From the NCBI GenBank assembly GCA_937920585.1, contig CAKZSB010000379.1, positions 1-40,217 of the forward strand: 40,217 nt of DNA, read 5' to 3'. Below, piece after piece: positions 34,105 to 40,217 of this stretch. The notes under the pieces are model-generated. The model made no database searches, was not told the DNA's origin, and saw nothing but the letters and a program-made list of their open reading frames with translations. Within the stretch, counting starts at the first letter, position 1. Each line of letters begins with the position of its first letter. The stretch comes from an uncultured Granulosicoccaceae bacterium (GTDB lineage: Bacteria; Pseudomonadota; Gammaproteobacteria; Granulosicoccales; Granulosicoccaceae). A program made the position numbers and the translations under genes.

Positions 34105-35697
34105 CTACAGTCCGCAGGCATCACCATCGCTGCGGGGATCAAACGCCCCTTCAATCAGGCCGGATGGATGGCGAACCAAAGCACCGGCATGGCCCATCAC
34201 TTCGTCAAAATCCCCGATCACTTCAAGATCGTGACCCGCGGCGCGCAACGCATCGAACACTGCCGGATCAAATCGATTTTCAATCCGCAGGTTGGTCTGC
34301 TCACTACCCCAGGTGCGTCCCAGTAACCAACGCGGTGCTGTTATCGCCTGTTGCAGCCCGGAACCGGCCATCACGTAGCGGGCAAACATCATCGCCTGGG
34401 TTTGTGGCTGCCCCTCTCCGCCCATGGTGCCGTAGGGCATGACGCGACCGTCTTCCAGTTCGGCAAACGCCGGTTGAATGGTATGGAAAGGCCTGCGACG
34501 CGGCTGCAAGCTGTTGTGGTGAGATTCATCAAGGCTGAAACTGGTGCCGCGGTTCTGCCAGACGATGCCACTCTCCGGCAATACCACACCCGAGCCAAAC
34601 TCCCAGTAAATACTTTGAATAAAGCTGACCGATCGACCGCTGCTGTCGATCGCTCCCAACCAGACTGTGTCGCCACCCGGTGCAGCATCCGGCCACGGGA
34701 TAGCGTTGTGCGGATCGATACCGGCGGCCAGTTCATCGAGCAGACCGGCATCCAGAAAGGATTCGGCAGGTTTTGCCATCCAGGCGGGATCGGACACTTG
34801 TCGGTCGCGAATCCTGAATGCCTGTTTTGTCGATTCCACCAGCGCGTGAACGAAAGCGTAATCATCGACACTGCCAACGCCCAGGCGCTCGTATATGCCG
34901 AGCAACATCAGCGAGGCCAGGCCCTGCGTCGGCGGTGGCATGTTGTACACCTTGTGCCCTGCGACCTGCAGCGACAGCGGTTTTACCGCCAGGCAGTTGT
35001 GGGCGTTGAGATCATCGAGCGCCAGCGGTGAGCCGGCGGCGGCCAGATCACTGGCCATGCTGCGCGCCATATCACCGCGATAAAAATCGTCGAGCCCGTT
35101 GGCAGCGAGCTTTCCAAGCGTTTCTGCGATTCGCGCCTGCACGATGCGATCACCCAGCGCCGGAGGTTTGCCGTCAGTCAGCCAGGTGTCGGCGAAGCCG
35201 GGTTGATCGACCAGTTCTGCAAGCTTGCCCGCAGCGTTGTTGGCCAGCGTTGCCGCTGCCGGCACGCCCTGTTTGGCGTAGAAAATTGCATCTTCAAACA
35301 GCCGGTCGAACGACATCGTGCCGCCCCATTTGTCCGTGCTGTGTCGGTGTGCTGCGTGCCATCCCGATACTGCGCCAGCGACAGTGAGCGCGGCTTGCGG
35401 CCCCCGCCCGGGAATCGCTGCGTGCCCGCGGCTTCGATACCAATCGATATTGGCGGCACTTGCGGCGGCACCACAGGCATCGATACCGGCAGGATCACTG
35501 CCGGGCTCGTGCAGGAGCCAGAAATTGTCGCCCCCCAGGCTGTTCATGTGAGGGTACACCACCGCTATAGTACTGGCGGCGGCCAGCATTGCCTCAATGG
35601 CATTGCCGCCTTCGCGCAGTACCCGTGCACCTGCTTGTGCGGCCAGGTGATGCGGAGCGACCACCATACCGTGGCTGGATTGTCTGGATTGGAGCAT
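34105..35697 (-). CDS. Gamma-glutamyltransferase family protein (no signal peptide)
   Basis: The 530-residue product is an Ntn-hydrolase that removes or transfers gamma-glutamyl groups, for example from glutathione. The self-cleavage and catalytic Thr is Thr344 in PGGDTVWLGAIDSSG, and the C-terminal subunit carries the substrate-binding PYGTMGGEGQPQTQ loop. The N-terminal part has VVAPHHLAAQAGARVLREGGNAIEA, a family hallmark. There is no signal peptide, unlike E. coli Ggt, so it is cytoplasmic and closer to the YwrD-type branch. CGGGA precedes the ATG at 35697. It is 27 bp after a small DMT transporter gene and is followed by the desulfurase-like gene. Confidence 0.92.
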   Translation of the reverse strand: MLQSRQSSHGMVVAPHHLAAQAGARVLREGGNAIEAMLAAASTIAVVYPHMNSLGGDNFWLLHEPGSDPAGIDACGAAASAANIDWYRSRGHAAIPGRGPQAALTVAGAVSGWHAAHRHSTDKWGGTMSFDRLFEDAIFYAKQGVPAAATLANNAAGKLAELVDQPGFADTWLTDGKPPALGDRIVQARIAETLGKLAANGLDDFYRGDMARSMASDLAAAGSPLALDDLNAHNCLAVKPLSLQVAGHKVYNMPPPTQGLASLMLLGIYERLGVGSVDDYAFVHALVESTKQAFRIRDRQVSDPAWMAKPAESFLDAGLLDELAAGIDPHNAIPWPDAAPGGDTVWLGAIDSSGRSVSFIQSIYWEFGSGVVLPESGIVWQNRGTSFSLDESHHNSLQPRRRPFHTIQPAFAELEDGRVMPYGTMGGEGQPQTQAMMFARYVMAGSGLQQAITAPRWLLGRTWGSEQTNLRIENRFDPAVFDALRAAGHDLEVIGDFDEVMGHAGALVRHPSGLIEGAFDPRSDGDACGL

Positions 35698-35724
35698 GGA
35701 ATCCCGGTTGTAGATTGTTCTGGT

Positions 35725-36207
35725 TTAAGCGTTACTCTCTGCGCCGGCAAACAGCAATGCGATGCCACCCGCGATCAGCACGCCTCCGCACAACTGCAGC
35801 CACCCCATCGGTTCTGCAAACAGCCGCCAGGCGGCAAACAACCCGAGCAAAACCGATCCGGCGATAATGACTGGCATAACCACACCGACTGACAACGGTG
35901 GCTCGCCCGCAATTCCGGTGTAGAGATAAAAGTAGCAGATTTCTGCAGCCCCTATGCACAGGCCGGCTATCGCCGCCCAGCCATAGGCTCCTGCCGGCAG
36001 CGCGAGCGCAGCATTGCTGGTGGTTTTCAGCAGCAACAGAAAAACCGTCGATACGGCCAGCGCCGACACCTGCAGTGCGATAGTGGCGGTGATGGTGCTG
36101 GTTGTCGACGGTACAAACGATGCCGATTGCCTGACCAGCAGGTTATAGCCCGTATAGAGCAGCGTCGTCAGCACCAGTAAACCTATACTGGCGAGGTGCA
36201 GTTTCAT
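35725..36207 (-). CDS. Half-size DMT/EamA-type transporter
   Basis: The 160-residue membrane protein has five predicted helices (about 5-24, 38-60, 72-97, 103-130, 135-155). The segment PVIIAGSVLLGLFAAWRLFAEP followed by a final glycine-rich helix is the closing half of an EamA domain. A full DMT carrier has ten helices in two such halves, so this gene encodes one half that would need to dimerise, as small multidrug resistance proteins do. No neighbouring sequence supplies the other half, and the frame is intact, so it is not an obvious frameshift. It could export a metabolite linked to the gamma-glutamyl genes that follow; this is inferred from order only. Confidence 0.75.
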   Translation of the reverse strand: MKLHLASIGLLVLTTLLYTGYNLLVRQSASFVPSTTSTITATIALQVSALAVSTVFLLLLKTTSNAALALPAGAYGWAAIAGLCIGAAEICYFYLYTGIAGEPPLSVGVVMPVIIAGSVLLGLFAAWRLFAEPMGWLQLCGGVLIAGGIALLFAGAESNA

Positions 36208-36244
36208 GCGACGATTCTAAACCGCAACAGCACAACCACGCGTG

Positions 36245-37885
36245 TCAGGGCTGAAACCCGAACACCTGACCAAGCGCGATCGACAACTGCGGGCTGCGTT
36301 CACCATCAATGCTGTTGAGTGGCATGGCGACATCGATCCGCGTGACCGTGCCACCCATCAACGGACTGGAGCCCAGCCGCAAACCCAGCCCGACGGAGGA
36401 ACCGGCGAGCGACAGTGAACGCGAAGGATCGCCAATCCAGCCAGCATCGAAAAATGCGATTGCACCTATATCAATCGGCCCCATCCGCCAGCCTGTGCCA
36501 ATGCGATCCTCAAGATTGAGCCGAACCCGCCTTTGGCCATTGAACTGGCGCGCCGGATAGCCGCGCAGGCCGTTGTCCTCGCCGAGGGTAAATTGCGCCG
36601 GCAGCCGATCGCCGTTGTCTGCTACGCGAAGATCCAGCCGCGCTGCAAAAGTATGTGCCGCCAGGCTGAAATCGAAACCGTGCAATGCCACTGTGTAGGA
36701 CCAGCTATCGTCTGTTTCGGGTAGCGCGCTGACACTCGCAGTCGTGCTGATCGCAGCCAGTCGGTGCGCACCAATCGCCCGGGCACTGGCCGCCTTTATC
36801 TGCAAAAAGGGCTCGAGTCTGGAATCGGCGCCGGTGTCACTGCGGTAGTTCAGGCCGCCGGTCAAGCCGATCGAGCTGGACAACCTGATGTCCTGCACGT
36901 AGCCCAGCGTGTCGATGTTGGATACCTTACGGTAGCTGTCCAAACGATTATGGCCGAGCGTGAAGCCGGCAAACACCTCGCGATTGTCCGCCGGAACAAG
37001 CACCTCAGCCGCATCGATACCGCGTGCTGCCTGATACTCAGTCTGTTTGGCGCTGACACTGAATCCGCGGCTGATCCGGCGCTGCGGCGGCCCGTGACGC
37101 CAGGTCGATTGATAGACGAGCGAGCCCCGTTCTTCGGGTACCTGAATGACAGAGGCAGCTGCGTCGTAGTAGTCGACATCGCGGGATTCGTTGTTGGCCT
37201 GAAAGCTCCAGGATCGGCGCTGTGATTGCCGCTTGAAGGGCCGACTGATCAACACCGAGCCAAACTCACCCTCCTCGGTGCGGCCAAATTGATATTGTGA
37301 GCGCAGATCGCCGCCGGCCAGGTGTAGATCGCGGTAGCTGATCGCGCCCAGCGTTTCATCACTGGTATTGCCAGAATAACTGAGCGTAAGGCTGTCGCCG
37401 GTGCCCAGCAGGTTGCGCTCGCCGACCGTGAACCCGACTTCGCCCACTCCACCCAGAAAAGATCCGGATGCGCTGGCGATCAGCGTCAGCTGGTCGCGGG
37501 TGTCGATGTGAATCTGCCAAAGCTCGTCAACCGCTACCAGCCGCACGCTAACGCTCGCGAATATGCGCAGATCACGTAACTGCCTTTCGATCTCCGCCAC
37601 CAGATCATCGCTTACGACATCACCGGGTTTCAGCCCTGTCTCGCGCAGAATGGTCTGTTCCCGGGTGGTGGAATGGACTGCATTCGCGGCACGGTAGACG
37701 AGCCGATCGCGCACCTGCTGCTCGCTGAACACGTTCTGCCGATTGATCACAACCGCCGAAATCACGCGCTCACCAGCCAGCGCCGAGGCGCAGCAAACTA
37801 GCGCCAGCGCGACACAAAGCACCAGGTTTCCTAGAGAATCGGGCAAAAGTGTTTCACCGGAGTTGGCGACTGCCGAAGCAGTCAT
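36245..37885 (-). CDS. Omp85-family outer-membrane protein with one POTRA domain
   Basis: The 546-residue product has a signal peptide (hydrophobic core around LVLCVALALVCCASALAGE), an N-terminal POTRA-type region (about 40-140, with NVFSEQQV, an ILRETGLKPGD segment and EIERQLRDLRIFASVSVRLV), and a beta-barrel to the end. The barrel carries GLRGYP, the conserved R-G-Y/F motif of Omp85 proteins, and ends in an aromatic-containing GQVFGFQP. It is shorter than BamA or TamA, which have several POTRA domains. The ATG at 37885 is preferred; a longer frame reaches 37963. It is divergent from the M12B protease gene and could serve in its export or anchoring, but this is only a guess from position. 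It precedes the DMT gene by 37 bp. Confidence 0.85.
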   Translation of the reverse strand: MTASAVANSGETLLPDSLGNLVLCVALALVCCASALAGERVISAVVINRQNVFSEQQVRDRLVYRAANAVHSTTREQTILRETGLKPGDVVSDDLVAEIERQLRDLRIFASVSVRLVAVDELWQIHIDTRDQLTLIASASGSFLGGVGEVGFTVGERNLLGTGDSLTLSYSGNTSDETLGAISYRDLHLAGGDLRSQYQFGRTEEGEFGSVLISRPFKRQSQRRSWSFQANNESRDVDYYDAAASVIQVPEERGSLVYQSTWRHGPPQRRISRGFSVSAKQTEYQAARGIDAAEVLVPADNREVFAGFTLGHNRLDSYRKVSNIDTLGYVQDIRLSSSIGLTGGLNYRSDTGADSRLEPFLQIKAASARAIGAHRLAAISTTASVSALPETDDSWSYTVALHGFDFSLAAHTFAARLDLRVADNGDRLPAQFTLGEDNGLRGYPARQFNGQRRVRLNLEDRIGTGWRMGPIDIGAIAFFDAGWIGDPSRSLSLAGSSVGLGLRLGSSPLMGGTVTRIDVAMPLNSIDGERSPQLSIALGQVFGFQP

Positions 37886-38042
37886 TAATCGGTTTAAACC
37901 TGTGCAAAAACCAGGCTGTTGTTCACGCCCGCTGCGGGCCTTGGCAAAGCGGACATTCCTCAATCAAGTTGCGATGGCACTCGCCGACACCAAACAGGTA
38001 GGCAAACCGGGCGAGCGCTGTGCGCTGTCGGCATCATGGCCA

Positions 38043-38070
38043 TCGACCCGTGCCGGTCAATACTTATAAT
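38043..38070 (+). promoter_or_regulatory. TATAAT box 3 nt before the protease start codon
   Basis: A perfect TATAAT (38065-38070) lies 3 nt before the ATG at 38074, with TCGACC 16 nt upstream as a partial -35. If used, transcription would start at about the ATG and the message would be leaderless; no Shine-Dalgarno sequence is present. A promoter further upstream is possible. Confidence 0.35.
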
Positions 38071-38073
38071 AAT

Positions 38074-40217
38074 ATGCATCGCAACTACTCTAAATCATTA
38101 TCGGCAAAGGCTTTTCGAGCCACTGCTGTGGCGACTTTGCTGTTGTGCTGCGCAATTCGCCCGGCGATCGGCGACTCGCTGGAATCGGCAAGAGCGCTGG
38201 AACAGTCACGCGACTACGCCGGTGCGCTGCAGGCCTACAAATCCTGGCTTGCCAGCCCCGCCGCCAGTGGCGCTGAAAAACGCTATGTAAAAATTAAGCT
38301 GCCAGTGCTCGAAGAGGCACAAAAGCTGGGTGCCGGTGCCGATCTGGACCTCTATCTCGATGCCCTTTCCGATCGCGCCAATGACGACATCCCGGCCGCA
38401 CTCGCCAAATTAAATCAACTGCTGGATCGCTTTCCGAACAGCCGGTTGCTCGATGATAGCCGCTATCTGATCGGCTACATCAAAATGATGGATGAGTTTG
38501 ATTTTACCTCGGCCAGTGAGTCGATGGCACAACTGCAGCGCGACTACCCGGACAGCCGATACTTCGACACCGCACTCTACAGTCAGGCAATCGCACAGGA
38601 ACAGCTTGGCAACAACGATGCCGCGACCGAACTCTTTGGCGCGCTGCGCGAGCGTCATTCTATGGTGTCGATCGACTCGCTCGATCTGTTCTGGCCCCGC
38701 AATTCGCTCGGCTCACGCTACTGGTTCGACCGCAGCGACCAGCGTCTGCAAATAATCGAGCACGCCCGGGTGAATTCGGCTCAATTAGTTGAGCGATCGT
38801 CGATAACCCACCCCGACTACCAATGGCGGCTGGTGATCTCGGCCAGCGGTCGCCAACACACGTTACTGCTAAAACAGAGCAGCATGCTTGAAGGGACCCA
38901 GGTCTCAGGTACCGGACAGGACAGCGCCGATCTCGCGGGCGTGGAGACGCTGGCCGGGATTGTCGAAGGTGAATCGGATTCCTGGGCGCGTGTGACCCTG
39001 CAGGGGGACACCGTATCGGGGCTGATATCCTTGCGCGGCCAGCGCCTGCCACTGATCGCTGCCGCAACTGCTGGCACCCTGAGTGACTACAACACGCTGC
39101 TGCGCAGCGATATCAACGGCATTGCAGCAAGCCAGGAAGACGACGCCAAGGGCGCGCCGCCACCGGCCAATGCAATCGACAGCTACCTGCGCAGTATCAG
39201 ACAAGATGACGCCAGTTACGTGCCCACTGAAGGCGTGACCCACGTCGCCCGACTGGGTGTAGTAATCGACAGCCAGTACAACGACTACCACGGTGGTCGG
39301 GGCTTTCAGGAAGCATTGTCCATACTCAATACGACCGACGGTATTTTTCGCGACGAACTGGGCATTGCCGTTCACATTGAAACGGTCATCGTGATCGCCG
39401 ATCGCAACAACGACGATATGAATATCGGGCGGGTTCCGATGGTTGACATGATGCGCAATTTCCGCAGCTATCGCAGTGACAACGACGTACTTAGCAACAG
39501 CGATATCGGCTTCGCAACGCTGTTCAGCGGCAACAAGAACAGCGACGAACCGCTCGGCCTTGCATGGATCGGCACCGCCTGCAGAACAGATGGTTACGAT
39601 GTCAGCGTGGTGACCCCTTTTAGCGAGCCCGAGTTGCTGTCTACCCACGAGCTGGCGCACACTCTGGGCGCCAACCACGACAACACCACCAGCTGTGGCG
39701 AGAGCACCAATCTGATGTCACGTCGGCTTTCGGGTGAAATCAACAGAACCTTTTCAGCCTGCAGCAAGCAGGAAATCGCCGCCGTTCTGGCCAACACCAG
39801 CTGCCACAGTGAGGCGATCGATCTCGCAGTCGACTTTGGCGCGATCACCCCCGAGGAATTTCAGGTCAGCGTATTGAATCAGGATATGGTTCGATCAGTA
39901 CCCGCAGCCAATTTGCGTGTCGAGATGGAAGACATTTCCAGTGCAAGTTATCCCGACAACTGCAGTGCAACCAGCAGTGACAACCTGCTTTGCCAGATGG
40001 GTTCGATCCAGTCGATCGACAATCAGCAAGTGACTATCTCATTACCAGCCACAGCCAACAGCGAAGCCCACGTTACGGTGTATGCAGAACCGGTGGGTTA
40101 CAGCGATATCGAAAGCAGCAATAACGCAAAAATGGCTGACCTGTATGGCAGCGTGACCGAAGTCGATTCGGAGCCGCTGGTGGTCAACCCGATTATCATC
40201 GCCGACCAGAGCGGTGG
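38074..40217 (+). CDS. Exported reprolysin-like (M12B) metalloprotease with helical-repeat and ADAM-propeptide-like N-terminal regions, 3' end cut
   Basis: At least 714 residues; the frame runs past the window edge. Residues 1-33 are a signal peptide (core ATAVATLLLCCAI, cut after AIG). Residues 34-215 are helical, TPR-like repeats resembling outer-membrane lipoprotein-assembly or YbgF-type repeats. Residues 225-345 resemble the ADAM propeptide, with RLVISASGRQHTLLL, VEGESDSWARVTL and DTVSGLISLRG. The catalytic domain (about 388-575) has HELAHTLGANHD (His525, Glu526, His529, His535, Asp536), the full adamalysin zinc signature, a Met-turn at Met548, and FSACSKQEIAAVL, like the ADAM sequence before the last cysteine. 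No cysteine lies in the pro region, so there is no cysteine switch. A beta-rich region from about 585 resembles CARDB repeats. The ATG lacks a ribosome site. Confidence 0.85.
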   Translation, partial: MHRNYSKSLSAKAFRATAVATLLLCCAIRPAIGDSLESARALEQSRDYAGALQAYKSWLASPAASGAEKRYVKIKLPVLEEAQKLGAGADLDLYLDALSDRANDDIPAALAKLNQLLDRFPNSRLLDDSRYLIGYIKMMDEFDFTSASESMAQLQRDYPDSRYFDTALYSQAIAQEQLGNNDAATELFGALRERHSMVSIDSLDLFWPRNSLGSRYWFDRSDQRLQIIEHARVNSAQLVERSSITHPDYQWRLVISASGRQHTLLLKQSSMLEGTQVSGTGQDSADLAGVETLAGIVEGESDSWARVTLQGDTVSGLISLRGQRLPLIAAATAGTLSDYNTLLRSDINGIAASQEDDAKGAPPPANAIDSYLRSIRQDDASYVPTEGVTHVARLGVVIDSQYNDYHGGRGFQEALSILNTTDGIFRDELGIAVHIETVIVIADRNNDDMNIGRVPMVDMMRNFRSYRSDNDVLSNSDIGFATLFSGNKNSDEPLGLAWIGTACRTDGYDVSVVTPFSEPELLSTHELAHTLGANHDNTTSCGESTNLMSRRLSGEINRTFSACSKQEIAAVLANTSCHSEAIDLAVDFGAITPEEFQVSVLNQDMVRSVPAANLRVEMEDISSASYPDNCSATSSDNLLCQMGSIQSIDNQQVTISLPATANSEAHVTVYAEPVGYSDIESSNNAKMADLYGSVTEVDSEPLVVNPIIIADQSG

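Noticed and set aside
37891-37900. GGTTTAAACC palindrome before the Omp85 start
   Set aside because: A 10-bp palindrome with no extended symmetry and no second copy; too short to call a regulatory site.
38905-39678. Minus-strand open frame of 257 codons
   Set aside because: Antisense to the M12B protease domain, whose zinc signature is on the plus strand.

Overview
The window is a piece of chromosome from a Gram-negative gammaproteobacterium. The family set supports this: RapA, RF3, a HolD-like/RimI pair, AvtA, MltA, a CpxR/CpxA-like pair, BepA and an Omp85 barrel all occur together in that class. Gene order is not enterobacterial. The sugar ABC operon, solo stomatin/NfeD pair and large secreted protease would fit a free-living, perhaps marine, heterotroph, but that is inference. 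I see no rRNA, tRNA, CRISPR array, insertion sequence or phage gene. Coding density is high and codon use looks even throughout.

Layout. (1) 1-3918, minus strand: a CUT1-type sugar ABC system (ATPase, binding protein, start of the first permease) with a LacI-type regulator beside it. A sigma70-like promoter with a perfect palindrome just downstream of it precedes the ATPase, and three stem-loops sit between the binding protein and the permease. (2) 3958-11550, minus strand: NfeD and a stomatin-like SPFH protein, MltA, a CpxA/CpxR-like two-component system with a CpxR-type box in front of it, and an RND/MMPL exporter; an envelope-maintenance block. (3) 11826-17709, plus strand: AvtA, RapA, exonuclease III and an orphan ParB-like protein. 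(4) 17728-24489, minus strand: an AraC-MGMT repair protein, RF3, RimI, a HolD-like protein, PssA, and acetolactate synthase IlvH/IlvI. (5) 24883-30866: periplasmic protease BepA, PEP carboxykinase, an unknown lipoprotein and two alpha/beta hydrolases. (6) 30872-37885, minus strand: a PrcB-like lipoprotein, cystathionine beta-synthase, a cysteine-desulfurase-like enzyme, gamma-glutamyltransferase, a half-size DMT transporter and an Omp85 protein with a POTRA domain. (7) 38074 to the end, plus strand: a large exported protein, cut by the window edge, with N-terminal helical repeats, a segment resembling the ADAM propeptide, and a reprolysin (M12B) metalloprotease domain.

How it fits together. 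IlvI/IlvH and AvtA belong to branched-chain amino acid and alanine metabolism. Gamma-glutamyltransferase, cystathionine beta-synthase and the desulfurase-like enzyme could route glutathione and homocysteine sulfur. The Cpx-like pair, MltA, BepA and the RND exporter are all envelope-quality functions. The most unusual item is the ADAM-like secreted protease at the right edge, divergent from the Omp85 protein. The HolD-like protein with relics of a family-4 uracil-DNA glycosylase and the orphan ParB are next.
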